Below the pieces are notes generated by a model. It saw nothing but the letters and a program-made list of their open reading frames with translations, was not told the origin of the DNA and did not search any database. Below, piece by piece: positions 35,701 to 46,640 of a stretch of DNA of 64,000 bases (the stretch's first letter is position 1; every line of letters begins with the position of its first letter). This stretch comes from Loripinus fragilis (lineage: Eukaryota > Mollusca > Bivalvia > Lucinida > Lucinidae): the NCBI GenBank assembly GCA_964019695.1, contig OZ026519.1, positions 26,550,713 through 26,614,712 on the forward strand. Reading direction: 5' to 3'. Position numbers and translations under genes: made by a program.

Positions 35701-35957
35701 CAATCACAGTTTATAGAGACGGTGGGTCAGGCCTAAAACTCAATGACGGTGGCTGACGTATTTAAAGCTTTTTAGATATAATCGGTTGCTCGGGCTGCTG
35801 TCCGTTATAAGTCGGTGCATGGTTCTGTCTGTTGTTGTTGATTTATTGTTGCTCAAATGTTTGTGGGGTTCTCATTTGTGTTTGGTCATTGTTTTGTTAT
35901 TCAGAACAATGTGTCCTCCTTGTTTGCTATCATCTAGAAGGGACTGAGAAAGCGTGG
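35697..35957 (+). mobile_element. Repeat A, 5' portion of a split copy
   Basis: CACCCAATCACAGTTTATAG, ACGGTGGGTCAGGCC, GCTCGGGCTGCTGTCCG and the following T/G-rich part match 2038-2560. The copy stops at GACTGAGAAAGCGTGG. Its natural 3' end reappears at 37470-37575. Confidence 0.65.
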
Positions 35958-35974
35958 TACCTAGTTAGTTAGTA

Positions 35975-36300
35975 GTTAGCGAACTAGTTAGTGCGAGGTT
36001 CGAGGTTCGATCCCCGCTCGCTGTGAGGAAGTTTAAAGTTTCGGTGTCCGAACTGTTTTAGCGTTAACGGTAAGCTGCAGTTGTATTTGAAACTGATCTG
36101 CAAGTCGCCGTGGTGTAGTGGATAAGCGTTACATTGTACATGCCTTGTAAAGCAGGGGTCGCAGGTTCGATTCCCGGCATCTCCAGATCCACTTTCGTTT
36201 GGGCTTTCGGGTGCTCCCGTCATAAAATAAACACACAAGTCATAAACCCTCCCGGCCCGTTACTGATTACTACCCAGGGAAAGCCACAAAAAGTTAGATT
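35975..36300 (+). mobile_element. SINE-2, tRNA-derived, with second tRNA-like module upstream
   Basis: A head at 36114-36184 has GTGGTGTAGTGGATAAGCG (A box) and GCAGGTTCGATTCCCGGC (B box). A body follows with CCACTTTCGTTTGGGC and GGTGCTCCCGTCATAAAATA, shared with 12483. Just upstream, GAGGTTCGATCCCCGC (36003) is another B-box-like stretch, perhaps a second SINE. The acceptor stem pairs poorly, so a functional tRNA is unlikely. Confidence 0.6.
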
Positions 36301-36404
36301 AAGATAAAGCAGGCATGCTCTAGCTCTATATATGAAAACACAAACACGCTTTCCTAAAAGTGTCATTGTACTCGGATCGGGACGTTAACTGGTTTGTTTG
36401 GTTG

Positions 36405-36590
36405 ATTTGATTCTTTACGTCCCAGTCTACAATTTTCAGTTATGTTGGGGCGGGCCTTCCTGAGCGGGTTGCTGGGTTGAACCAGTAATTAGCAAGGGTT
36501 TGTGTGTATTGCTCAAGGACATGTGCAGTAAGGCCCGAACCCGCTACCCTCGGTCTCGAATCGCACTATACCACTGAGTCACTGCGTGCC
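36405..36590 (-). mobile_element. SINE-1 copy
   Basis: The plus strand begins TTTGATTCTTTACGTCCCAG and ends TATACCACTGAGTCACTGCG. On the minus strand this is the tRNA-like head, body and AAAGAATCAAA tail. Confidence 0.8.
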
Positions 36591-36601
36591 CATGTATTCG
36601 T

Positions 36602-37369
36602 TATGCACCAGTCATTTGTATGCCCCCTACCCCCTCTTGAGGCCGGGTAAACCGGGGAGGTAGTGTGGCTTATCGGGAATTGACCTACGATGTGCCCCTA
36701 ACCCCCACCCCCATGTGCCGGGTTTTTAAATTACTTTCCCGCTCAAATAGGCCAATATACTATAATAACTTGTCCGACAGCGCACCCAAACCGTTATATA
36801 CCAAAAGGGGTGCAACTTGGCGGTTTTGGTGGTCAATTCGCATGTTCTCGTGCTAGGGCGGATCCAGAAACTATCGTATGGTGGGGTCCAAGCCTGACTG
36901 ACGTTTTATGCACCAGTCACTTGTTTCCACGCCCCCCCCCCCCCCACACACACACCTACGGAGATAGCTTTTGAATAGCCGGGCTAAGGTGCAGGGCAAT
37001 TACTTTTTGATTGTCCCCGCAGGGCCGGGGAAGTGCCGGGGTTATTACATTGAGAAACTTAACCAAGTGAGATTTTCTATTGTGTAGGGCGGGGCTAAGA
37101 GAAGGGTTGTTATCATCAGCTTGTTCCCACAGGGCGGGACTTATACCAGGGCTCTGAAAAGTGAAAAGTCATTATCCTCACCCTTCCCCGTAGGTGGGGG
37201 AGCAGTGGATACATTAGTCGTCCTTTACTTACTTTTTACATCTAGTGATTTTTACCACAAATTTGGCCCCGCATTTCGGGGCTTTTAGCAGGGCTTTGAA
37301 AATTGAAAAGATAAAGGCCCCGCTATTCCCCGGCACCGAGGGGGCGGGAAATACAAATGGCTGGTGCAT
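36602..37369. mobile_element. 0.77 kb TIR element rich in G/C runs
   Basis: Ends TATGCACCAGTCATTTGTAT and, inverted at the right, GATGCACCAGCCATTTGTAT. A second partial left end (TATGCACCAGTCACTTGT at 36908) lies inside, so there is internal duplication. The interior holds repeated GCCGGGG/CCCCG motifs. It has no transposase. A GGCGGATCCAG fragment is at 36857. Confidence 0.65.
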
Positions 37370-37469
37370 CAACTGGGTGTCCCTTGAGCAAGGAAAAGGA
37401 CCTACGGTGATTTACAAATGGTTATTTCTGTACTTGTTGGCTTTCTGCTGATGGCGTCAGCCAGTTCTT

Positions 37470-37575
37470 TAGAGATAATGTTCAGTCAGTATTCTGTGGC
37501 CCTTGTTTGCGGTACCGTGTGTTGATCTGCGGCTTGTGAGTGTGGTATTTCCTGATCATACTCACTTGCTTTTAT
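37470..37575 (+). mobile_element. Repeat A, 3' portion of a split copy
   Basis: TTCTGTGGCCC, GGTACCGTGTGTTGATCTGC and GTATTTCCTGATCATACTCA match the repeat A 3' end. Together with 35697-35957 it would make one copy interrupted by about 1.5 kb of younger elements (SINEs and the 36602 TIR element). Confidence 0.6.
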
Positions 37576-37954
37576 GAGCTCCCTTAACCAACACAAGAAG
37601 AAAAATAAAACAAAACAAGGGATCATTTGTCCAAAGAACCGGTGATCAAGCGGATGTATATCGAATATACATTTGATTTCGATGGCCAGCTGTCTCAGAG
37701 CTCGGACCCAAAATAACATTACTGGGTCCGAGCTCAGAGATACATGCATTCAAGTGTGAAAGTGATAACGGACGAATGATCCCCTTTTGAATCCCAACCT
37801 CAGCCTTCGGCTATAAATATGGTCCAAAAACCGTACGAAACACATTCTTATGAAGTTAAATGATATTCGGACGTAATTTTTGTCAAGGGGGATAACACTA
37901 CACGAAAAACTTGCTATTTCTTACTCTTGTGTTTGTCGTTCCTTCATAAAATTC
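37576..37954. other. Unassigned DNA with one hairpin
   Basis: An inverted repeat TCTCAGAGCTCGGACCCA / TGGGTCCGAGCTCAGAGA is at 37693-37740 (16 of 18 pairs). No gene is seen. Confidence 0.5.
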
Positions 37955-38745
37955 TAGGGGCTTAATTTGAACAAACTTGGTAGATGTCCACTAGGTGATG
38001 CTACAGACCAATTATCAAGGCTCTAGGCCTTATGGTTTCAGACAATGTTTTTCCCTGTATAAGCCTATGTAAAACATGTGGCCTCCGGGACGGACCATTT
38101 TTGGCAGCAGTCGCATAATTTGAATAAACTTGGTAGAGGTCCACTAGGTGATGATACATACATGTACAAAATATCAAGACTCAATGCCTTATGGTTTCAG
38201 ACAAGATTCTTTTTATGTTTTTCACTATATAAGCCTATGGAAAACATGCCACCCCCGGGTTGGGGCCATTTTTGGCCATAGGGGCATAATTTGAACACAT
38301 TTGGTAGAGGTCACACAGGTGATGCCACATGACCCCAGGGGCAGGCCATTTTTGGCCTTATGGTTTCAGACAAGAAGATTTTTTTTATGTTTTTCACTAT
38401 ATAAGCCTATGTTAAACATGTATCCCCGGGGTGGGGCCATTTGAACAAACTTGGTAGATGTCCACCAGGTGATGCTTCATACCAAATATCAAGACTCTAG
38501 GCCATATGGTTTCAGACTGTGAGACAAGAAGATTTTTTCATTGTTTTCATTATATAAGCCTATGTAAAACATGTGACCCCCCGGGATGGGGCCATTTTTG
38601 GCCCCAGGGGCATAATTTCAACAAACTTGGTAGAGGACCACTAGATGATGCTACATACTTTAGGCCTTGTGGTTTCAGACAAGAAGATTTTCAAAGTTTT
38701 CATCTTGAAAATCTATTTTTAGCCTGTGTGACCTAGATATGCAAC
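37955..38745. repeat. Tandem array, ~145-175 bp, five units
   Basis: Units begin near 37961, 38105, 38281, 38444 and 38608. Shared blocks are AACTTGGTAGAGGTCCACTA, AATATCAAG.CTCTAGGCC, TATGGTTTCAGACAAGA, CACTATATAAGCCTATG and CCCGG.GTGGGGCCATTTTT. The third unit has a rearranged block. The apparent open frames are repeat artefacts. Confidence 0.9.
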
Positions 38746-38910
38746 AGACTGAAACCATTTGAACACTTTTTTAAGAGGGCCATATAAGGCTCATTTCTGC
38801 CAAGTTTGGTTAAAATCCAGCCATTGGTTAAGGAGATGTCCTTTAAAGCAATTGTTGACGACGCACGACAGGCATCCAAAGATCACAATAGCTTGCCATG
38901 AGTCAATGGT

Positions 38911-39105
38911 TTTGTTTGATTTCATTCTTTACGTCCCATCAACAATCTTTCAGTTATAAAGGGACGGGTCTTCCTGGGATGAACCAGTACCAAGCTAGGA
39001 TTAACATTCTTGCTCAAGGACACAACACAGTGATGCCTGTGAGGCTCGAACCCGCGGCCCCTCAGTCTCGAGTCAAGCACTCTTCCACTGAGCCACTGCG
39101 CTCCC
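38911..39105 (-). mobile_element. SINE-1 copy
   Basis: It has the best B box of the set (GGTTCGAGCCT on the minus strand) and AGTGGCTCAGTGGAAGAGTG as the A-box region. The tail AAAGAATGAAATC is slightly changed. Confidence 0.85.
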
Positions 39106-39433
39106 TACCAAGAGCCAATTGCTTAGTTGAGCTAATAAAAGATATGCTCTGGACACGAATATGCTAATAACTAGGTTGGATGTCAAAGTGACCCGATAAT
39201 GGTACGCAACACTCTGCCATCCCAAGATGCATCCACATAGCCTGTGTGACCTAGATATGCAATGGAATGGAACAATTAATAAAGAACGGCCTATGAATAC
39301 CATTTCTGCCAGGTTTGGTAAAACCCATTCAGTAATTACAACATGAACCAGTGGCTCAGGTGAGCTAAAAACATAATTTAAATGTGGTACATCAAAATGT
39401 ACTGATATAAGGACAAATTAAGACTACACAACT

Positions 39434-39602
39434 GATTTGATTCTTTACATCCCAGTCAGCAATTTTCAATACTTCCTGGGTTGACCCATTACTAAGCAGA
39501 GGATAAGGTCTTGCTCCAGGACGCAAAGCAGCGTCTCCAATGAGGCTCAAACAGGCAACCACTCGACATTGAGTCAATCATTCGACCACTGAGTCACTGC
39601 AT
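39434..39602 (-). mobile_element. SINE-1 copy, diverged
   Basis: The tail AAAGAATCAAATC and the A-box region are recognisable. The B box is decayed (TTTGAGCC). Confidence 0.7.
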
Positions 39603-39639
39603 TGTTTGTGTATAACATTGCAATGTACTCGTTGTCTTA

Positions 39640-39915
39640 TGTGTGTATGTGGGGGTGGGGGTCATACTGTATTGCTTTGTTGTGAACTTTACTGACTGTT
39701 CCAAGGGGGTACTTCTTTTGTGGACCATTTGTTATTTTTGTCTTGTGTTTGTCATGCTTTCGTGTCTGTTCATCGCTGCCTTGTGGTCACATGATGGGAA
39801 AGGGCTGACCTCTTGGCTCTTGTTTATGATGTCTAATTGCGAGTTTGTCGCTTTCCAATGTGGTATCCTTGGTCAGGTGTGGTACTTGTTTGTATTGATT
39901 ACTGATCTCTGCTGT
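39640..39915 (+). mobile_element. Diverged relative of repeat A
   Basis: The order of blocks follows repeat A: a (T/G)-rich TTTGTTATTTTTGTCTTGTG, GATGGGAAAGGGCTGACCTC, GCGAGTTTGTCGCTTTCC and GGTATCCTTGGTCAGGTGTG. Identity is low, so it may be a separate subfamily. It ends just before the splice acceptor of the candidate exon. Confidence 0.45.
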
Positions 39916-39929
39916 CTTTCTTACATTAG

Positions 39930-40128
39930 AGCTTACACCCTGCTTTATAACAGTGAGGCTTACTGTTATAAACAGGATGTATGCTCAAAGCTCACACAGG
40001 AAGGTTTGGCACTAATGGCTATCAGTGCCGCAGAGAACCCCAATTTATATGCAAATGTCTGCAAACAAATAGACAGATGGAACTCCCAAGTCACAGTCAG
40101 CTGGCAAGAAGCTAATGTCACTATGTGA
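39930..40128 (+). CDS. Candidate terminal exon of an unrecognised protein
   Basis: A polypyrimidine tract (CTGTCTTTCTTACATTAG) ends with AG at 39928-39929. After it, 65 codons are open to TGA at 40126-40128. The first base belongs to a split codon, and the peptide starts AYTLLYNSEAYCYKQ and ends WNSQVTVSWQEANVTM. Composition and codon use look like real protein (NPNLYANVCKQIDRW), unlike the repeats around it. The same frame is open upstream to 39643, but that part lies in repeat-like DNA. I do not recognise the family and see no partner exon in the window; the rest of the gene may lie outside or be lost. AATAAA at 40435-40440 could serve as a polyadenylation signal but sits next to a SINE. 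It may equally be a retroelement-derived frame. Confidence 0.4.
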
Positions 40129-40290
40129 CAACTAAGAAAACACTTCTATTAAGTTTAACTTTTTATTTATATTTCAAGAATAGAAGATTTAGAACTACCA
40201 AGTATATCAGCAATACATTATAATTCTATACAATGCATCTGAAAATGTTGTCTGCCTAAGTTATCTGCTGTATATTTTTTTTAAAACAAT

Positions 40291-40425
40291 TTTGATTTGA
40301 TTCTTTACATCGCAGTCAACAATTTTTCAACTACATAATGTATGTCGGGACAGGCCTTCCTGTGTTGATCAGTACTAACTTTTTATTAAGCAAGGAAATG
40401 TTTCATGCTCAAGGACACAAGGCTG
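40291..40425 (-). mobile_element. SINE-1, 3' fragment
   Basis: TTTGATTCTTTACATCGCAG and GGACAGGCCTTCCTGTGTTG match the SINE-1 tail and body. The tRNA-like head is absent. Confidence 0.7.
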
Positions 40426-40456
40426 CCCAGATCAAATAAAGCAGTGTTTTCACTAC

Positions 40457-41270
40457 TTATCTCCACCAAATCTGGTTGAATTTCTGAAAAAAATATTTTT
40501 TGACACCCCACGGTACCCCCAACGCCCACCCCTGGGCATGACCCAGGCTGCCGAATGAAAATCCCGTCTGATATTTTTTACTATGTAGTTGATACTAAAG
40601 TGCTTGTTTTTTCTTAATAAAGGCCTTTGGCCGAAATATTGAAATAGAGTAAAATTATCGGATGTGTTTAACATTGTTTCCTATGGAATATAAATGAATA
40701 TTATTTGATATGTTTTATATCTTTCATTTGTGAGAAGACACTCGAAATTTGGTTTAAAAATCTTTGAAATTGACTTTGTAATTCAGATTTAATGATACTT
40801 GACCTTTTGGCCCCTCCCTAAGGCCGCTGGAGACGGGGACCCAAAAATGGTGCTGTTGTAGTGCCATTCATATAAGTATCTCAACACATCAAATCTGGTT
40901 GAATTTCGGGAAAAAAAATGTCGACCTCGAACCCCCACGGTACCCCCTAGTCCCACCCCTGTGACATGACCTAGGTTACCAAATGAAAATCCCGTCTGAT
41001 ATGTTTTATATCTTTCATTTGTGAGAAAACACACAAAGTTTGGTTTTAAAATCTTTGAAATCGACTTTGTAATTGAAAATTAAGGATATTTAATGACATT
41101 TGACCTTTTGGTCCCTCCTCAGGGCCCCTGAGGGCGGGGTAAAAAAAGTGCCGTTGCATGCCCCATTCATGTGAGCAACTCACACACCACATTTGGTTGG
41201 ATTTTGTCCAATGGTTTAGGAGGAGATAACGTGGCGGACAGAAGCTCTTACAGTTGGATACTTCTTGGGT
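40457..41270. repeat. Dispersed/tandem repeat, 2-3 units
   Basis: AATCTGGTTGAATTTC recurs at about 40467 and 40884, with ACATTTGGTTGGATTTTGT at 41189. CCCCACGGTACCCCC, AATGAAAATCCCGTCTGATA and GACCTTTTGG.CCCTC recur in the same order, ~300-400 bp apart. It is non-coding despite short open frames. Confidence 0.75.
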
Positions 41271-42490
41271 ACTTACAGTGTTAGAAAAAGTAGCCAAGAA
41301 ACCGTAAGTACCCAGGGACAAATCCCAGGTAATTTTTACGGAATAAACCACATTTTTAGTAAATAAGCTCCCTTTATATGTAAATTACAGGGGTGATAAC
41401 AGTCCACAAATCTCAATCAGGAATATTCGTCAAATGAATCCTGAACTGAGCCAAAAAAGTTTTTAAATCATCAATAAAATGCTTTAAAGAACAAAATATT
41501 GATATAACCCAACCAGTTTATGCATATTTTAGGGTAAATATCTGACTAAAAGGTTCTAAAGCCAAATTAAAGCAATAATAACTATGATCTCATGCCCAAA
41601 TTGCATGAGTGCTCAATCAGGAAATCCTGATTTATCCTGAACGTTATCACCCCTGAAATAAGGTTTATTCTGTAATTGATTTTTAAAAACTATAAATTTC
41701 AGAAATTTAAAGTACCCAACAAGGGTCCATTCGTGATTACAGACAGACGGAAGGATGGAGACGATTGCAATATCCCCATGTTTTTTTTTGAAAAAGTGGG
41801 GATAAGTAGTGAAAAGGTAGAGATTATCAATGCAAAAAGCATGAATAGAAGTGCTTTATCTTACATATTCATAGATTATCTGACACTTGATACAAGTTTT
41901 AAGTGATCATTTCATTTGAAATTGATTACAGAGCAGCTCTCACTAAACTGCTGATTTGCAGTTCTGAACTCCCATTTTTTGGCTGGGACTCCTATTTTTT
42001 GAAGGAGGCTATATTCTTTTGTATGGTGGGACTCCCACTTTTTGGAAAAGAGAGCTCTGAGACTCTTGTTTTCAAAATCCTAGTGAGAGCTCTGGATTAA
42101 ACAAGCCCTTGGCATCAGATTAATATGAAATGATCACTTGAAAGATTCTGCTTATCATGACCTTTTAAATGCGATTTTATTGCCTTCAAAGTTTATATAT
42201 ATCCTAGAAATTTGCATATTGCAGCATTTCATTTCTTAAGCTTGTCTTTGTTGCTGAGCTGAATTGGTCGGAAGCCCCATAGATAGGTTATCTCGTGATG
42301 AGGATTGAGCCCCATGTATCAATTTTATTATACATATAAATGTGAACAAGTATGGGAATGTCCATTATATATTTCATGTATTGTAACACTTTACTCCATA
42401 GGCTATTTTTAGATCATAACATCATTTTCTATTTTTAGATAGCATAGAAAAAATCAAGAAAAATTAAGCTAAAACTTTGAATACTTTTCA
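41271..42490. other. Unassigned AT-rich DNA
   Basis: No gene or repeat end is seen. CTCCCATTTTTTGGCTGGGAC and ACTCCCACTTTTTGG (41969, 42029) form a small local duplication. Confidence 0.4.
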
Positions 42491-42553
42491 AAATATTATG
42501 GAAAATGGAGCATTTGCTCCAAAAGAGCAAATGCTCCATTTTCCATAATATTT
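42491..42553. repeat. Perfect palindrome, 29 bp arms
   Basis: 42491-42519 and 42525-42553 are exact inverse copies around CAAAA. The arms contain GGAGCATTTGCTC. A stable hairpin could form in RNA or single-stranded DNA. Confidence 0.9.
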
Positions 42554-43779
42554 CAAAGGTGTCAAAAGGTGTTATTATGGAGTAATAGGGTAAAGGGGTT
42601 AATTACAGGTCAGAATTATTTCCAAACTATAAGGTATTTCTGATCCTGAAAACTGTTTTGACCTCAGCAAAAAGTGTAGACCCTTATGAAAGGTAACATT
42701 ATGCAGCAATTCACTTCAGTCTTCACAGTTTTGACAAACTACCAATTTAGCAGTTTTCAGCATAAAATGGGTTAAATGGTCAATGTTCTCTGTGACAAAT
42801 TAGAACTGGTACTGTTGGCAGCATTGGTACATTGCACATCATAAATGCTCTCAGACAATATGCAGAACTTGGGCTGTGACAGTCAAATTTGTATCATCAC
42901 GGAAGAACTTGGAACATCATGTAGAAAGCACGGAACGTAAAATAGCTCAAAATACTCCCGAGACCATGTAGAACCTTTATGCATGCTGGTGCAAAATCCA
43001 TCACTTCCTGGTTTTAACACAAACAAAAACACAGAATGGTTGGACAATATCCTTTTTTCATACAGTCTAAATGATGACGAGTCCTCTATGATACTTTTGT
43101 GTTTACTCTGACTAGAACTATGACTGGGACGTCATCAACTCGAAGGTGTCTTGGACTGTTGGCAGCATGATGTACATATCTGCATAATGGACTGTTGAGA
43201 TATCTGAAATGTAAATAAATATACATGTACACAGATTAGCTAGGGCATTGACTGAATGGATTTCCTTATGATACTGATTTTCAAACTGTTACAACTGTTA
43301 ATGGTTTTTATGATATCTCTTTAAGTTTTAGCTTTTTTAACACAAACCAACAGATTTCACTTTTGATAACATTGGCAAGGTAATATTTTGGATTTTTAAT
43401 ATATTATTGAAAATCCCCACAACATATTTTATTACATTACATTGGACATGTAGGTCAGTCTGTTAATTTGGAGTATGATACGTGTGTAGGGAATGGAATA
43501 GAATATATTTTTATAATTTCAATTATTGCCAATTTGCATTAAAATCATAAAGTGAAGATTTCAACACCTGTAACCGTTAAAATATGTAAGGCATTTATTG
43601 TCTGCTGATGACAAACTATAATAATGGACTATTTTTTTAACATTTGCAAACAGTTTTGACCCAGATCAGGCCCACAAAACATAGGACCTGATCCAGATCA
43701 GAGTGTTTGACACACTTTGGTGGTGTTCCTGATAGATTTTTGAAAAATCAGAAGACAATTCAATTTCAAAACATACAAA
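42554..43779. other. Unassigned DNA
   Basis: No gene is supported. CAGATCAGGCCCACAAAACA near 43661 is related to the traces near 5830 and 6382. Confidence 0.4.
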
Positions 43780-44260
43780 ATTGAAATACAGTACACCAAA
43801 CGAGGATTTACCATATTTCACGTTGGTTTCGGTGTCGCCACTCTGTGTCTCGCCCAGTCACGGTGGTCACCGTGAATTCCAGGTAAATCAACGAGACAGT
43901 CAGCGTGACGAAGAACGTGGCGTAATTATTGATTTTCGGGAGATGGGATGTTTTCTTGCGACACCGTGTCTGTTCGTGTCAGGGCGAGAAATACCGTGTC
44001 TGTACGTGTCAGAGCGAGAAATTTATGACTTATTGTTTACCTTTGCCATTTCTGCGCATGGTAGCAAGGTACAGCTTACCGCATATGCTCAAAAGCCTTC
44101 ATAGGCTAGCGATCGCCATTATAATGGATTCGACTAATGAAGAATGGATGATGAAGAAATTGATGTTGAATTAATAAAATTCATTAAGAAATGTCAAATA
44201 AAAAAAAGCGGAGGCTAGCGATCGCCATAATAATGGATTCGGCTAAACAAAGAAATTGAT
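43780..44260. other. Locally GC-richer segment with duplications
   Basis: A 30 bp unit (ACCGTGTCTGTTCGTGTCAG plus GGCGAGAAAT) is repeated once at 43962-44022. GGCTAGCGATCGCCAT.ATAAT occurs at 44103 and 44212 in direct orientation. The frames over it are not recognisable proteins. It could be a promoter-like region or a repeat edge. Confidence 0.45.
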
Positions 44261-45148
44261 GTAGCTATAGTTCTGCCTCTCTTCAATAATGAAGTTTGTA
44301 TTAATGTCCCACAGTTGGTATGGTCATATGGTGACAAGCCGCAGCTTAGACGTCTTATTAGACAGACTGGCAGTCTTAGTGTCAGAGTACGGGATTAGAC
44401 TTTATTGGCTTTTAAGATTTTACAGGAAGTTGAATAAAAGTTCAAATCAGCAGTCTTGGGCACTGAACACATGTACATATATTGTATGCAATCATAGGTC
44501 TATAATCTTAGGGTAAAATAGAATTATTTTACTTAAACAATCAGATGGATGCTAAAAAGAACCATCTCATTGGGGCAGTTCTTTTGAGTACCTAAGGTCC
44601 TTTATCTTAAAAGATGTGATTTTGGAACTTGATGAATAACTCGGACCCAGTATACAATATTTTCTTGGAAAGTATAACCTGTATCACCTCGAGGCTCAAT
44701 CAGGTAATAGGTGGACCTGACTTGATTGCACCAATATTATCCTCGAAGGACCCGTTTCAGTGACCCTAAGGGCTCTTTAGCAAAATTATCAATCTTCATG
44801 GAAACAATAAATTTTTGTGTATCTACGAGGGTCACGTGTTAAAATCTGCTGAGTTGGCATGTGACAGGTAAAACAGCCAATGGTCACTGCATGCTTTTTT
44901 CATGGAGGACTCAGCCATTCATAAAACTGTGATGTCATTGTGTTGAACATATGTGTTTTGGAGACTTTTTTGTAAACAAATCATTATTTGCTTCTACAAA
45001 AGTGGATTTTCAATATTTTGGACATTTTTTTTGTGTGAGCATCAACTAAAGGTAAGGGACTTACTATTACAACAATAATTGGTCTTTTTATAAGAGTTTG
45101 AGTCAAATGTTAGAGTGTTCCTATTTGAACAAAATGTGACCCAAAATA
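44261..45148. other. Unassigned DNA
   Basis: I see no gene or repeat with defined ends. Confidence 0.4.
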
Positions 45149-45195
45149 TTAGGCCTAAGAATGGGACATAACAGAAAATCCATTCTTAGGCCTAA
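45149..45195. repeat. Palindrome, 16 bp arms
   Basis: TTAGGCCTAAGAATGG and its exact inverse are separated by 15 bp. Each arm contains the dyad TTAGGCCTAA. Confidence 0.85.
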
Positions 45196-46390
45196 TCTTA
45201 GACCTAACAAGTCTGTCAAACTACAAATGTTAAAAAATTGCATTTGGAAATGGCAGCTCATTTTCAAAAGGTGGTCCTCGTACTCACCAGCTCACTCGGT
45301 CACCGATAGACAGTGACATAACAAAATACCATGCCTCAGCACGACGATGTGAAGAGTGTTATCGTAGGTCTACTACACAGTTGTGTATTGGCTCTAACGG
45401 CGAGTACACACGCATCTTGGCACTTTTCAGCCCGAGTTTACCAGACTTCTTGCACCCTTATCATCCAACTTAGGCGCAAAATATCTGGGAATTTAAACAT
45501 TATGTAGATAAAATAAACTTGTTACCCGCATAATTGTACATTGGTGACCATTTTTGGCAGTTAACATGAAAGTGTCAATCGATTACACGTTTCCTTTGAT
45601 GATTTCGTGTGGGCAGTTGTCAGTCAATGGTTGCACATCGGTAGCAATTGTAAGGTAGCGCATCGCGCATGCGTGATTTTTATGAAAGCTACAAACAACG
45701 CTGACTTTGTTGTGGAATAACGACGATACGGAATAAACTGGAAATATGCCACTCTACCGACATGTAGATTGATATCTCTCTTACAACATATTAAAAATAT
45801 GCCAAAATTTAAATTGGGTGCCAAAAAGTATTCCACAAAATAAAAATGCAATGTTCAGCGGAAGTTGCAATAAGCGTTTATGGTGCTCGCTTTCGGAAGA
45901 CATTCAAGCCGTTGATATCGCTGTTGGTGTCGTTATTTTTGTTTTCCATCGTGTATATAGGGTTGAAGTTTTCAAAAAACCCAACGGGTTTACGAACTAA
46001 AGCCAGATATGCGATTTCAAAGTGTTTGAAAACGGCGGAAGAAGTGTGATTTTCAAGCTAGATTTTTTAGACAAGATATAGTCCCAACGGCGGATGCAGA
46101 ATTTTTTTAAAATCTTGACGACGGCCTTAGTTACCGCCCTAAAGACGTCACTTGAATTGACATTTTTGTGCAAAAACATCGCATATGTCCTAGATAATAA
46201 TTATAAATAACACAATTTTGCACAGCTTTCGATAGGCCACAAATATGCGCATCGGGAGAGTGGTGCGTTTTCATTGGACATGAGTATAGTTCGAGCTGGT
46301 TTTCATGCAATATTAACTTGTGGACCAGTTGAGACCAGTTTTCAGGTAGACATAGAAATTTATGAAGACAAATTGGGCCAATCAGGAGAC
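45196..46390. other. Unassigned DNA with a repeat C end
   Basis: GTGGTGCGTTTTCATTGGAC followed by ATGAGTATAG (46261-46290) matches one end of repeat C. GTGCCAAAAAGTATTCCACA (45814) recurs at 34000. No gene is supported. Confidence 0.45.
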
Positions 46391-46640
46391 AATATTTTTG
46401 CACAAAATACAAAATCATCTGATTGATCATACACGACCGAAATGCACTAAAATACAGTTATAAACAATTTTGAGCTTTATTTTCGTCAATTACTACCACT
46501 CTTTCAGTGTCTGGTAAAAAAGTCTAAAAGAGTGGTATTTATTGACGTCAACAAACCTCAAACTTGTTTATAACTGTATTTTAGTGCATTTCGGTCGCAT
46601 ATGATCATTCATATGATTTTATATTCGTGCAAAAATATTT
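46391..46640. mobile_element. Fold-back element, ~115 bp arms
   Basis: The left arm (46391-46506) and inverted right arm (46527-46640) share AATATTTTTGCAC, AAAATCAT, GACCGAAATGCACTAAAATA, CAGTTATAAACAA and ACCACTCTTT. A spacer of about 20 bp lies between. It is a near-complete hairpin with no coding content. Confidence 0.85.

Noticed and set aside
36114..36185. Possible functional tRNA gene
   Set aside because: A and B boxes are good, but the acceptor and anticodon stems pair poorly and a SINE body follows, so it is called a SINE head.
37955..38745. Several open frames that look like a repeated protein
   Set aside because: They follow the tandem units in different frames, with stops and no domain.
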